Part shown: one piece after another, positions 44,809 to 53,184 of the stretch
Layout: the number at the start of each line of letters is the position of its first letter
How positions within the stretch are numbered: the first letter of the stretch is position 1
Source: Bacillota bacterium
GTDB lineage: Bacteria > Bacteroidota > Bacteroidia > Bacteroidales > Bacteroidaceae
DNA length: 64,000 nt
NCBI GenBank assembly: GCA_023664625.1
Contig: JAMPFD010000004.1
Span: 152,368-216,367 of the forward strand
Direction: 5' to 3'
Translations under genes and position numbers: made by a program
Notes under the pieces: generated by a model
Seen by the model: the letters and a program-made list of their open reading frames with translations, nothing else
What the model was told of the DNA's origin: nothing
Databases searched by the model: none

Positions 44809-45486
44809 ATGGACAAAGAAAAACTGAGCAAGGAACTTCAGGAGGCACGCATAAGGATAAGTGTACTTGAAAGCGAGTGTGAGGCGATGAGACGAGAGAT
44901 ACGGCTGACAAAGCTGCGCAGGCAGGTGACCCCGCATTTCCTCTTCAACAGCATCAGTGTGGCTGTATGTCTCATTACGGAATCACCTAAGCTGGCCATA
45001 AAGTTCCTGCGCCATCTTGCAAGTATGTACCGCTACCTCCTGAAATACGGAAATGAATATTCCGTGCCGGTAGAGACGGAACTTGAGATGCTGCGCCAGT
45101 ACTATGAGCTGATGTCCCTGCGCCATGTCGGATGCCTGCTGCTCCACGTGAGCGACAAGGCTTCACGGCTTCATGGTCATCCTCTTCCGCCTCTCGCACT
45201 GCAAGGGTTGTTGGAGAATGCCATAAAGCACAATATCCATACGGAAGACTGTCCGCTGTCCGTGACCATAGACACTGACGGGGATTTCCTGACCGTAAGC
45301 AATGCCGTCGTGCCGCTGCTCTCAGATACAGAGACGACACATACCGGACTGGCATACATGAACGAGACCATGAAGCTGCTGTTCGGAAAGGAGATCGAGA
45401 CGGTCAACGACGGAAAGACATTCACCGTAAGAATTCCCCTGGTCAAGGAACCGGGCCGGCAGTCCTGTCTTACTGTATACGGCTGA
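44809..45486 (+). CDS. Soluble LytS/His_kinase-type histidine kinase
   Basis: A 225-residue kinase without any membrane segment or sensor domain. It starts with a coiled-coil-like helix (1-35), then the His_kinase motif with phospho-acceptor H43 in TPHFLFNS, and a small ATPase domain with the N-box LLENAIKHN (N137) and a glycine-type motif TGLAYMNETMKLLFG. LytS-family kinases usually have five or more membrane helices; this one must sense a cytosolic signal or bind another protein through the coiled coil. The LytTR regulator 145 bases downstream is the obvious partner. The gene has its own full-consensus promoter. Confidence 0.88.
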   Translation: MDKEKLSKELQEARIRISVLESECEAMRREIRLTKLRRQVTPHFLFNSISVAVCLITESPKLAIKFLRHLASMYRYLLKYGNEYSVPVETELEMLRQYYELMSLRHVGCLLLHVSDKASRLHGHPLPPLALQGLLENAIKHNIHTEDCPLSVTIDTDGDFLTVSNAVVPLLSDTETTHTGLAYMNETMKLLFGKEIETVNDGKTFTVRIPLVKEPGRQSCLTVYG

Positions 45487-45631
45487 CGGATATTTACGGA
45501 GAAAAGACGGCATAACGGATACACATTGCCATAAACCGCTGTTTAATATTAGTTGATAAGAGAATCAGAATCAAGTAAGACTTATTTCCAACAGTCACGG
45601 AATACAACCCCACTATTATCACGGAAACCTT

Positions 45632-46378
45632 ATGAAGATACTTGTCATTGAAGATGAAATTTATAATTACCGCCTGCTGAAACATCTGCTGGAGGGCATA
45701 GAGCCTGAGGTGGAAATCATCGGCCCAATATCCACCGTAGAACAGGCGAAGGACTTCCTGCAATACTGCCATTACGGCATAGACATCATCATCGCCGACA
45801 TCCAGCTCAATGACGGCCTCAGCTTCGATGCACTGATCTATGCTCAGGAGGACACTCCGATAATCTTCACAACGGCCTACGAAGAATATGCACTGCGGGC
45901 TTTCGAATACAACAGTCTGTCTTATCTCCTCAAACCCATTGACGAGGAAGCACTTGTCAAAGCCCTGAGCAAGGCACGCAAACTCATGAGGCCTCAGAGA
46001 AGAAAGCAGACAAGGCACATGGCTGGTGAAGATTCTTACCGTGAGCGTTTCCTTGTCAAGCTCCCCAAGGGAGAGAAGGTCATACTCACCGCTAACATCA
46101 GGTATGTACTCTCCGAACAGAAGACAACATATCTCAAACTTCAGGACGGCACATCCTACCCCATTCCGATGACACTTGACGAGGTCGCCGGCATGCTGAA
46201 CCCGAGGCGCTTCATGCGTGTAAACCGCAAATACATAATACCCTTGGAACAGGTTGCAGGCACCGAACGGCTCGAAAACGGGAAGATGGCCGTAAGCCTC
46301 AAAGGGGACAGTTATCCTGAGATTATTGTCAGCCGCACACGAAAAGCGGAAGTGTGCAAATGGCTGGAAGGAAAATGA
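45632..46378 (+). CDS. LytTR-family response regulator
   Basis: A 248-residue regulator. The receiver domain (1-120) has EDE at 7-9, phospho-acceptor D56 (IIADIQ), the conserved threonine in FTTAYEEYAL and the lysine in LLKPI. The LytTR DNA-binding domain (about 140-245; VLSEQKTTYLKLQDG, FMRVNRKYII) follows a basic linker. It probably pairs with the soluble kinase upstream. LytTR proteins bind paired sites upstream of target promoters; none was identified here. Confidence 0.92.
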   Translation: MKILVIEDEIYNYRLLKHLLEGIEPEVEIIGPISTVEQAKDFLQYCHYGIDIIIADIQLNDGLSFDALIYAQEDTPIIFTTAYEEYALRAFEYNSLSYLLKPIDEEALVKALSKARKLMRPQRRKQTRHMAGEDSYRERFLVKLPKGEKVILTANIRYVLSEQKTTYLKLQDGTSYPIPMTLDEVAGMLNPRRFMRVNRKYIIPLEQVAGTERLENGKMAVSLKGDSYPEIIVSRTRKAEVCKWLEGK

Positions 46379-46428
46379 CATTTCATCCACAAAAAACGAC
46401 ATTCCGGTATTTTCCGGCTGAAACATTC

Positions 46429-46458
46429 TTGTTCCGTCAGGCACTTTCTTTAACTTTG
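46429..46458 (+). promoter_or_regulatory. Promoter of the acyl-CoA synthetase gene
   Basis: TTG (46429-46431), 19 bases, then TAACTTTG (46451-46458), 55 bases upstream of the ATG. Confidence 0.65.
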
Positions 46459-46513
46459 CAAATAAGCCGACAAGTGGTTTGACAAGAAACTTAACATAAA
46501 GATATACAAGAAC

Positions 46514-48142
46514 ATGAATGATTTCAAGACAATTTTCGAGAGCCGTTATACCTGGATAGAAGGCTTTATGCGCAATGTGCGCAGATATGCCCGGAGGCAG
46601 GCTATGATATGCCCGGAGACAGATACGATATGGACATACGCTGACCTGAACCGTGACGTAAACCGTCTCTGCAACGCATTGGCAAAGGACGGTTTCAGGA
46701 AGGGCGATGTCATCATGATGCAGCTTCTCAACTGCCCTGAGTTTGCCTTCGCATACGTCTCAGCACACAAGATGCATGGTGTCTGCACTCCTGTGAGCTA
46801 CCGGGTAAGTTGCGGAGAACTGTCATTCAACATCGAGGACTCCAAGCCGATGGTCATCCTATGCTGCGACTCCAAGCTCCCTGATGTGCTGAAGGCCGTG
46901 GAGATTGCCGACTACACTCCCAAGCGCATCATTGTGGTGGGAGGAACGACAAATGGTGACATCATTTCTTATGATGACTATGTCAAGGACGCATCGGAGG
47001 ATGAACCGCCGTTCACCTGCGAATACAATATATATGACGAAACGACACGCCTCTACACTTCCGGTACCACGGGACGTCCGAAGGGCGTGAGCATCACGAG
47101 CATCAATGAGGTTCTCTCTGCTCATGATGTCATGATACATTTCCCTATGAGCTATAAGGACGTGACCATGAACACGACTCCATGGTTCCACCGTGGCGGA
47201 CTTCACTGTGCCGGCCCTTGTGTAGTGTTCTATGCAGGCGCGTCACTCGTGATTCAGGGCAAGTTTGACGCCCTCATGACACTTAAGCATGTCTGGAAAC
47301 ATAAGATAACATTCATCATCGGCGTGCCGACCGTCCTTGAAGCTCTCGCCGACGAGCAGGAGCGGCAGGGCTATGACATAAGCGCACTGAAGGGTATCGT
47401 CACAATGGGCAGCCCGCTGGAACGTTCCGCATGCATCCGTTATCAGCGTGTCCTCACACCGAACATCTTCAACGGCTACGGCACTACGGAGACTTTCTGG
47501 AATACATTCCTGCGTCCGTTTGACTTGCCGGACTTCGCCGGCACTGCCGGAGCTTCCTGTGTGGATGACGATGTGAGAGTGGTGAAAATCCATGAAGACC
47601 GCCGCTCGGAGCCGGACGAACTTGCAAAGACTGACGGAAAAGAGGTCGGCGAGGTGATAATATGCTCTCCTGCAAAATCTCCTTACTATTATGTGAACAA
47701 CGATGAGGAGACTGACAGGAAATATTATAAAGGCTTTATATACACAAACGACCTTGCCACATGGGACGAGCACCAGTTCATCACAATCGTGGGACGTAAG
47801 GATGACATGATCATCTCTTCCGGAGAGAACATCTACCCTACGGAAGTGGAGGCGGTGCTGAACATGCACCCGAAAGTGAAGGACTGCATCGTAACTTCCG
47901 TTCCGGACAAGATACGCGGCCAGATGGTTACGGCATACGTCGTGCGCAACGACATGTCGCTCACTCCCGAAGAACTGGATAATTTCTGCAAGGAGAGCTC
48001 CGAAATCGCAAATTTCAAACGCCCGCGCTACTACCGTTTCGTAGAGCAGATTCCTTTCAACGCCACAGGCAAGAAACTTCATGTCAAGATAAAGCATACA
48101 GCAGAGACAGACCTTAAGAACGGATTACTCTACAGACTGTAG
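46514..48142 (+). CDS. AMP-dependent acyl-CoA synthetase/ligase
   Basis: A 542-residue adenylate-forming enzyme that activates a carboxylic acid as acyl-AMP and transfers it to CoA. The phosphate-binding loop YTSGTTGRPKG is at 181-191, the adenine-binding NGYGTTETFWNTF in the middle, the hinge region is VGRKDDMIISSGENIYPTEVE, and the catalytic lysine region is NATGKKLHVK near the end. The acid substrate is not clear; medium- or long-chain fatty or aryl acids are possible. A hotdog-fold thioesterase gene follows 316 bases downstream, so the pair may act on the same acyl-CoA pool. A terminator at 48173-48216 separates them. Confidence 0.92.
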   Translation: MNDFKTIFESRYTWIEGFMRNVRRYARRQAMICPETDTIWTYADLNRDVNRLCNALAKDGFRKGDVIMMQLLNCPEFAFAYVSAHKMHGVCTPVSYRVSCGELSFNIEDSKPMVILCCDSKLPDVLKAVEIADYTPKRIIVVGGTTNGDIISYDDYVKDASEDEPPFTCEYNIYDETTRLYTSGTTGRPKGVSITSINEVLSAHDVMIHFPMSYKDVTMNTTPWFHRGGLHCAGPCVVFYAGASLVIQGKFDALMTLKHVWKHKITFIIGVPTVLEALADEQERQGYDISALKGIVTMGSPLERSACIRYQRVLTPNIFNGYGTTETFWNTFLRPFDLPDFAGTAGASCVDDDVRVVKIHEDRRSEPDELAKTDGKEVGEVIICSPAKSPYYYVNNDEETDRKYYKGFIYTNDLATWDEHQFITIVGRKDDMIISSGENIYPTEVEAVLNMHPKVKDCIVTSVPDKIRGQMVTAYVVRNDMSLTPEELDNFCKESSEIANFKRPRYYRFVEQIPFNATGKKLHVKIKHTAETDLKNGLLYRL

Positions 48143-48172
48143 TAATCCCGTTGCCGTCTCCAAGGCTCTCAT

Positions 48173-48216
48173 GATGCCGTCAGTGACTCCATACCGCGGG
48201 AGACACTGACGGCATC
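48173..48216 (+). terminator. Terminator after the acyl-CoA synthetase gene
   Basis: GATGCCGTCAGTG and its perfect complement form a 13-bp stem with an 18-base loop, followed by TTCAAAA. The T tract is weak. Confidence 0.65.
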
Positions 48217-48272
48217 TTCAAAAACAGGAAGCCGGGGCAGGCAGACAGACAAGCAACTGCCGGGAAATAGTC

Positions 48273-48370
48273 TATAAGTAACTATTGATAATTATTTTAT
48301 AATATAATGTTTTCTCACTAAAAGCTTGTTCTTTTTAGTACAAACAGAGCGCCGGCAGTTACTTAATAAT
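48273..48370. repeat. MITE-like element with TAAGTAACT ends, short copy
   Basis: A 98-bp element. Its first 51 bases are identical to the element at 4079, and its right end is CCGGCAGTTACTTAAT. The ends are inverted repeats. It lies between the synthetase terminator and the thioesterase gene. Confidence 0.6.
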
Positions 48371-48458
48371 GCTTGCATGACCGGAACACAGCCGCTTTCG
48401 CCGGCAGAATCCGCAACATTCATACAAAAAACATACACTTTCACAAAGCATAATAATT

Positions 48459-48890
48459 ATGATTAAGGAAACAACAGGAATGACTTTCCGCCATCAGATG
48501 CCGGCTCAGCTCCGCTTTTCCGACATCGACAAGTTCGGCCATATGAACAATTCCGTGTACTTCTCATTGTTCGACATGTGCAAGACACGGTACTTCATCG
48601 ATGTCCTCGGACAGCACGTGTTTGACAATCTCGGCATAGTCGTAGCACATATAGACGCTAATTTCCTTGCTCCGATATTCTATCCTGACGAGATTGCCAT
48701 ACAGACAACAATAACACATCTCGGGAACAAGAGCTTCACGCTTTTCCAAAGGGCCGTCAACACAAGGACAAAGGAGGTGAAGTGTGAATGTACCACGGTA
48801 ATGGTTTTCTTTGATACCGTAAACAACTGCTCCATACAAATGCCGGAATCGTTCAAACAGAAGATTTCGGAATATGAGAAAGGAGAATGA
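48459..48890 (+). CDS. Hotdog-fold acyl-CoA thioesterase (4HBT/YbgC-like)
   Basis: A 143-residue thioesterase. The motif RFSDIDKFGHMNNSVYFSLFD (about 19-39) is the YbgC/4HBT signature, with the catalytic Asp in FSDIDKFGH. A helix and beta-sheet follow in the normal order. It hydrolyses acyl-CoA to free acid and CoA; the chain length is unknown. The acyl-CoA synthetase upstream suggests linked acyl metabolism, but a terminator and a repeat element lie between the two. Confidence 0.9.
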   Translation: MIKETTGMTFRHQMPAQLRFSDIDKFGHMNNSVYFSLFDMCKTRYFIDVLGQHVFDNLGIVVAHIDANFLAPIFYPDEIAIQTTITHLGNKSFTLFQRAVNTRTKEVKCECTTVMVFFDTVNNCSIQMPESFKQKISEYEKGE

Positions 48891-49239
48891 CTGACTGGAG
48901 ATTACGCGGCTCCGGTTATGGTTCATGTGGCGCAGACCGATAATCCATACCATACAGCAACGACAAGCACCTGACGCGGAAGCATTGTATGACCGGCCTC
49001 CACAGACAATTCATATTATACAGAAGCAATACCCCACACGCTATCTTTCCATTATTCTGAAGAAACGCTTCCTGGCATCCACAGCCTATAACACATACCG
49101 TGAATCCTGTTTTCGGAACAAAGTTTTTCCATAAAGGAACGGATATTTGCATGGCTCGGTCCTTGTTCTTACCTTTGTACCATATTATCAAGGCATGTCA
49201 CACGACGTGTCTAAACATAAAAAACAAACGGAAAGAACA
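48891..49239. other. Gap upstream of pdxS
   Basis: Nothing gene-like; it contains the pdxS promoter near the right end. Confidence 0.5.
49146..49177 (+). promoter_or_regulatory. pdxS-pdxT promoter, full consensus
   Basis: TTTG (49146-49149), 20 bases, then TACCTTTG (49170-49177). It lies inside the 5' extension of the longest pdxS frame, so the real start must be downstream, at 49240. Confidence 0.75.
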
Positions 49240-50112
49240 ATGGAAAACAGAACTGAACTGAACCGCAACCTTGCACAGATGCTTAAGGGCGGTGTCATAA
49301 TGGATGTAACAACACCTGAGCAGGCAAAGATTGCCGAGGCTGCGGGAGCATGTGCCGTAATGGCATTGGAGCGCATCCCTGCCGACATACGTGCGGCTGG
49401 AGGAGTGAGCCGCATGAGCGACCCTAAGATGATTAAGGGGATACAGGAAGCTGTAACAATCCCGGTAATGGCAAAATGCCGCATCGGACACTTTGTTGAG
49501 GCTCAGATTCTTGAAGCTATCGAGATTGACTATATAGACGAGAGCGAGGTGCTCTCCCCTGCCGATGATGTCTACCATATCGACAAGCGTAAGTTCAGCG
49601 TGCCTTTCGTCTGTGGTGCAAAAGACCTCGGCGAGGCTCTGCGACGCATCAATGAGGGTGCGACGATGATACGCACGAAAGGTGAGCCCGGCACCGGTGA
49701 TGTCATCCAGGCTGTACGCCACATGCGTATGATGCAGAGCGAAATCCGCCGTCTTGTCTCCATGAGTGAGGATGAGCTGTACGAGGCTGCAAAACAGTTA
49801 CGCGTACCGTTTGAACTCGTGCAGTATGTACACGAGAACGGCAAGCTCCCTGTTGTCAACTTTGCAGCCGGAGGCGTTGCGACACCTGCTGACGCAGCAC
49901 TGATGATGCAGCTTGGCGCGGAGGGAGTGTTCGTCGGAAGCGGTATATTCAAGAGCGGTGATCCTGTGAAACGTGCCCAGGCAATCGTAAAGGCTGTCAC
50001 AAACTACAATAATCCGAAAATCATAGCAGAACTGAGCGAGGACCTCGGCGAGGCGATGGTTGGCATCAACGAGAGCGAAATAGAACTGCTGATGGCAGAG
50101 AGAGGCAAGTAA
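49240..50112 (+). CDS. pdxS: Pyridoxal 5'-phosphate synthase lyase subunit PdxS
   Basis: A 290-residue TIM-barrel subunit that makes PLP from ribose 5-phosphate, glyceraldehyde 3-phosphate and ammonia. The start is ATG 49240 ([23 protein letters not shown]), set by the promoter at 49146-49177; an in-frame ATG at 49147 would include the promoter. The lysine motif [10 protein letters not shown] (near 80) and the phosphate-binding [31 protein letters not shown] segment are conserved. pdxT follows after four bases and supplies ammonia from glutamine. Confidence 0.97.
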   Translation: MENRTELNRNLAQMLKGGVIMDVTTPEQAKIAEAAGACAVMALERIPADIRAAGGVSRMSDPKMIKGIQEAVTIPVMAKCRIGHFVEAQILEAIEIDYIDESEVLSPADDVYHIDKRKFSVPFVCGAKDLGEALRRINEGATMIRTKGEPGTGDVIQAVRHMRMMQSEIRRLVSMSEDELYEAAKQLRVPFELVQYVHENGKLPVVNFAAGGVATPADAALMMQLGAEGVFVGSGIFKSGDPVKRAQAIVKAVTNYNNPKIIAELSEDLGEAMVGINESEIELLMAERGK

Positions 50113-50116
50113 AGGC

Positions 50117-50671
50117 ATGAGAATAGCAATACTTGCATTGCAAGGTGCCTTTGCAGAGCACCAGCAGATGCTGCGGCGTATAGGCGCAGACTCCTTTCTC
50201 GTAAGAAACATTGATGACTGGCAGCAGCCGAAAGACGGACTGATTATTCCCGGAGGCGAGAGCACGGCAATGATGCGTATCATCAATGACGAAGGACTTT
50301 TCGGACCGGTAAAGGAAGCCATAGCCAATGGTCTCCCGGTTTTCGGTACATGTGCAGGGCTGATCATGCTTGACAAAGAGCATCTCGGCACTATGGACAT
50401 CACTGTGAAACGCAACGCCTATGGCAGACAACTCGGCAGTTTCCACATCAAGCATGAGATGAAAGGCATCGGAGAGATACCCATGACATTCATCCGCGCA
50501 CCATATATCACGGCTGTGGAGGACGGTGTTGAGATTCTTGCAGAAGTCGGCGGGAATATCGTTGCCGCAAGGCAGGGCCGCCAGATTGTAACCGCGTTCC
50601 ACCCTGAACTGAACAATGACACTCGTGTGCATGAGTCCTTCATAAACTCAGTAGTGAATGCAGCGGAATAG
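50117..50671 (+). CDS. pdxT: Pyridoxal 5'-phosphate synthase glutaminase subunit PdxT
   Basis: A 184-residue class I glutamine amidotransferase. It has IPGGEST (about 46-52), the nucleophile Cys in [10 protein letters not shown] (near 78-80) and the His-Glu pair in FHPELNND near the end. It passes ammonia to PdxS. The start is four bases after pdxS and the stop 34 bases before a perfect 34-bp palindrome that probably ends the transcript. Confidence 0.96.
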   Translation: MRIAILALQGAFAEHQQMLRRIGADSFLVRNIDDWQQPKDGLIIPGGESTAMMRIINDEGLFGPVKEAIANGLPVFGTCAGLIMLDKEHLGTMDITVKRNAYGRQLGSFHIKHEMKGIGEIPMTFIRAPYITAVEDGVEILAEVGGNIVAARQGRQIVTAFHPELNNDTRVHESFINSVVNAAE

Positions 50672-50704
50672 AAAGCCACAGGAAAAGCAAAAAAGAACTA
50701 TTGT

Positions 50705-50738
50705 ATGAAACGCCTGCAACCGGTTGCAGGCGTTTCAT
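50705..50738. terminator. Perfect 34-bp palindrome between convergent genes
   Basis: Two 17-base arms (ATGAAACGCCTGCAACC and its exact complement) meet with no spacer. It lies between pdxT (+) and the AraC gene (-) and could end transcription from both sides. There are few T residues after it on either strand. Confidence 0.65.
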
Positions 50739-50749
50739 ATTATATCACA

Positions 50750-51703
50750 TCAACTTCCCTCGGTTCCATGACCACCCATACAGATTTCCTTCCTCAGATT
50801 CTCTTCAACAAGCACTTTCTCACGGAAATCAGACGGCAGATAGCCCGTCTGCCGTTTGAAGAACTTCACGAAATACGACGGATCGTCATACCCCATACGG
50901 TAAGCGATCTCCTTCACCATGAGATTCGTGAAGCGCAGAAGACGCTTTGCCTCAAGTATGACACGGTCATTGATGAATGCAAGGGGCGACTTACGGGAGC
51001 ATTCCGTGACACTGTTGGTGAGAGTCTTTGAGGATACATTCAGGCGGCCGGCATAGTCCTTGACCGTATGCATCCTGTCATACTCCTGTTCAAGCATCTT
51101 GCGAAAAAGCAGAAACAGACGGTGGGAGGCCCGTGTAGTATTGAGAGGAAGTGCATCTGGACGAGCACCATGACGCTGCACATTGACAAGAAAAATCTTT
51201 ATCAAGGCACGGAGGATATCCATATGGCCGAAATCATCCACATTAGCCTGCTCCTTACGCATACGTCCTATGAGCTCACGGAGATTTTCCGCCACGAGCG
51301 TGTCCTTAATGACAAAATAGGGTGCAGTGTCAAAGGCATTGAACATATTGTACTTTATGAAAATGTCCTCATCCGCATTCTCATACTTCAGGAAATCAGT
51401 ACAGAGCTTTAAGGAAATACCTGTATGCAGCGTAAAACCGTCAAAACTGTGTATCTGTCCCGGAGAGAGAAAAAAGATTGAATTGTCTTCCACAGCGTAG
51501 TCATGAAAGTCGACGGTATGGATACCGCCACCTTTGAAAAACCATAATATCTCATAAAAGGTATGGACGTGCGGATGACTGTTTGCCTGCATGTCCGTAA
51601 GCAGGAACTCCGGCATCATCTCTATGCCCAGACCATCACCGGAAGGTGCCTCGCACACCATATCATATATATCACCTAGAGGAATATTTTCCATGCCTGT
51701 CAT
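50750..51703 (-). CDS. AraC-family regulator with cupin sensor domain
   Basis: A 317-residue transcription factor. The N-terminal half (about 35-120) is an AraC-type cupin ligand domain (HPHVHTFYEILWFFKGGG, FFLSPGQIHSF). The C-terminal half (about 205-300) has two helix-turn-helix motifs ending in the signature VKEIAYRMGYDDPSYFVKFF and KRQTGYLPSDFR. The ligand is unknown; cupin-AraC proteins often sense sugars. The nearest gene for a sugar-acid role is the MFS transporter 1.5 kb away. The promoter is at 51784-51815. Confidence 0.92.
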   Translation of the reverse strand: MTGMENIPLGDIYDMVCEAPSGDGLGIEMMPEFLLTDMQANSHPHVHTFYEILWFFKGGGIHTVDFHDYAVEDNSIFFLSPGQIHSFDGFTLHTGISLKLCTDFLKYENADEDIFIKYNMFNAFDTAPYFVIKDTLVAENLRELIGRMRKEQANVDDFGHMDILRALIKIFLVNVQRHGARPDALPLNTTRASHRLFLLFRKMLEQEYDRMHTVKDYAGRLNVSSKTLTNSVTECSRKSPLAFINDRVILEAKRLLRFTNLMVKEIAYRMGYDDPSYFVKFFKRQTGYLPSDFREKVLVEENLRKEICMGGHGTEGS

Positions 51704-51783
51704 TCTTTTTAAGAAAAACTTCCAATAAGAGCCCGTAGAAAGAATTCTATTGAAAGACTTATAAAAATACTCATTTTAAGGTA

Positions 51784-51815
51784 CAAAAATACTAAAATCT
51801 CACGAAAATACCAAT
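51784..51815 (-). promoter_or_regulatory. Promoter of the AraC gene
   Basis: On the minus strand: ATTG (51812-51815), 20 bases, then TATTTTTG (51784-51791). Confidence 0.5.
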
Positions 51816-51895
51816 CCGGAGCCTGACAATTTGTGGGTATTTGAACAAAAAAAGCCCCTCATTCCCAAATTTACCATTTATTTTCCCGAATTGCC

Positions 51896-51926
51896 TTTGC
51901 ATATAAAAAATAAAGTTGTAATTTTG
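51896..51926 (+). promoter_or_regulatory. Rubrerythrin promoter, full consensus
   Basis: TTTG (51896-51899), 19 bases, then TAATTTTG (51919-51926), 54 bases upstream of the ATG. Confidence 0.75.
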
Positions 51927-51979
51927 CAACCACAAAGAAACAAAATAAAAATTATTAACCAACTTAAAACTTAAACGTT

Positions 51980-52534
51980 ATGACAAAGAAGTTCATTTGT
52001 GCCGTTTGCGGCTACATTCATGAGGGAACAGAGGCTCCGGAGCAGTGCCCATTGTGCAAAGCACCTGCATCAAAGTTCACAGAAGTAGACGAGACAGCCG
52101 AGGCTGACTACGCTACAGTTCACAAAATCGGTGAGGCAAAGACATCTGGTGCTGACGAGGAGATGATTAAAGACCTCAACGCACACTTTAACGGTGAGTG
52201 CACAGAGGTTGGTATGTATCTTGCAATGTCACGTCAGGCTGACCGTGAGGGATATCCTGAGATTGCCGAGGCTTTCAAGCGCTACGCCTTCGAAGAGGCT
52301 GAGCACGCTTCAAAGTTTGCAGAGCTCCTCGGCGATGTGGTTTGGGACACAAAGACAAACCTTGAGAAGCGCATGCTCGCTGAGGCCGGCGCTTGCGAGG
52401 ACAAGTTCCGTATCGCAAAGAACGCCAAGGCTGCCGGTCTTGACGCTATCCACGACACTGTACACGAAATGGCAAAGGACGAGGCTCGTCACGGCGCAGG
52501 CTTCCGCGGTCTCTTCAACCGTTATTTCAAGTAA
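51980..52534 (+). CDS. Rubrerythrin with N-terminal rubredoxin domain
   Basis: A 184-residue peroxide-reducing protein. The rubredoxin iron site is at the N terminus (C7, C10, C23, C26 in [12 protein letters not shown] and EQCPLCK), followed by a ferritin-like four-helix bundle (about 50-184) with diiron ligands in [22 protein letters not shown] and [11 protein letters not shown]. This domain order is the reverse of classical rubrerythrin. It protects strict anaerobes against hydrogen peroxide. Codon bias and a full-consensus promoter point to high expression; a strong terminator follows. Confidence 0.95.
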   Translation: MTKKFICAVCGYIHEGTEAPEQCPLCKAPASKFTEVDETAEADYATVHKIGEAKTSGADEEMIKDLNAHFNGECTEVGMYLAMSRQADREGYPEIAEAFKRYAFEEAEHASKFAELLGDVVWDTKTNLEKRMLAEAGACEDKFRIAKNAKAAGLDAIHDTVHEMAKDEARHGAGFRGLFNRYFK

Positions 52535-52580
52535 GGCATAACAATCTCGGCACAACATAATGCCGACTCTGAAAACCATT

Positions 52581-52612
52581 GAGGGCGGTCTCCATAAACA
52601 GAGACCGCCCTC
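52581..52612 (+). terminator. Rubrerythrin terminator
   Basis: GAGGGCGGTCTC and GAGACCGCCCTC form a 12-bp perfect stem with an 8-base loop, followed by TTACGT. Confidence 0.75.
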
Positions 52613-53117
52613 TTACGTAAATAGGGCAACAATATGACGAGAGACATGTCAGCTGCTATTCTTTTACAGGGGCATGGAGTCAACCATCTCCACTATACAT
52701 TTACAGACAGACTCCGGCATATGAAATCTGCCTGTAAATAACGTGAGTTCAACGAAATTAGCAGAATGACAATGCAATGCTGCATGTGGTAAACACCATC
52801 TCAATACAAAACATGAAATTAATCGTAAGGTTATGTTCATGTCTGTTAGATTCTGCATCCATAAAGACCAGGAAAGTCTATCTTATAGATTTATGTATAT
52901 TGACAGATATCAAATTTTCGCAACCAATAAAAGCCTCGCAGCCTATCTCAGTAACAGTATCGGTGTTGCATAATATATTGTCTTGGGAATTGTAACCATT
53001 GTAAATGTATAAGGTTTATCGCCATAATAAACGTTACTAATACAAATTATAATTTTATTAAAACAGCCAGCAGCCTTCACTATATCAATAAAATATTTAG
53101 TGAGATAACAAAAAAGA
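52613..53117. other. AT-rich gap, nothing recognised
   Basis: About 500 bases between rubrerythrin and the MFS gene. Short frames only; no promoter, RNA or repeat was recognised. Confidence 0.5.
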
Positions 53118-53160
53118 GATGCCGCCATGCGGGAAATTACTATTCCTGCCTGGCGGCATC
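53118..53160 (-). terminator. Terminator of the MFS transporter gene
   Basis: GATGCCGCCA (53118-53127) and TGGCGGCATC (53151-53160) are perfect 10-bp arms, with an inner GGAA/TTCC pair. On the minus strand TCTTTTTTG follows. Confidence 0.8.
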
Positions 53161-53184
53161 GTCATATTGTTATTGTGTATGAAA

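Noticed and set aside
47243-48097. 284-codon minus-strand frame
   Set aside because: Opposite the acyl-CoA synthetase gene, whose motifs are clear; no recognisable protein features.
49147-49239. Upstream in-frame extension of pdxS from ATG 49147
   Set aside because: It contains the full-consensus promoter 49146-49177, and the extension is not found in PdxS proteins of normal length.
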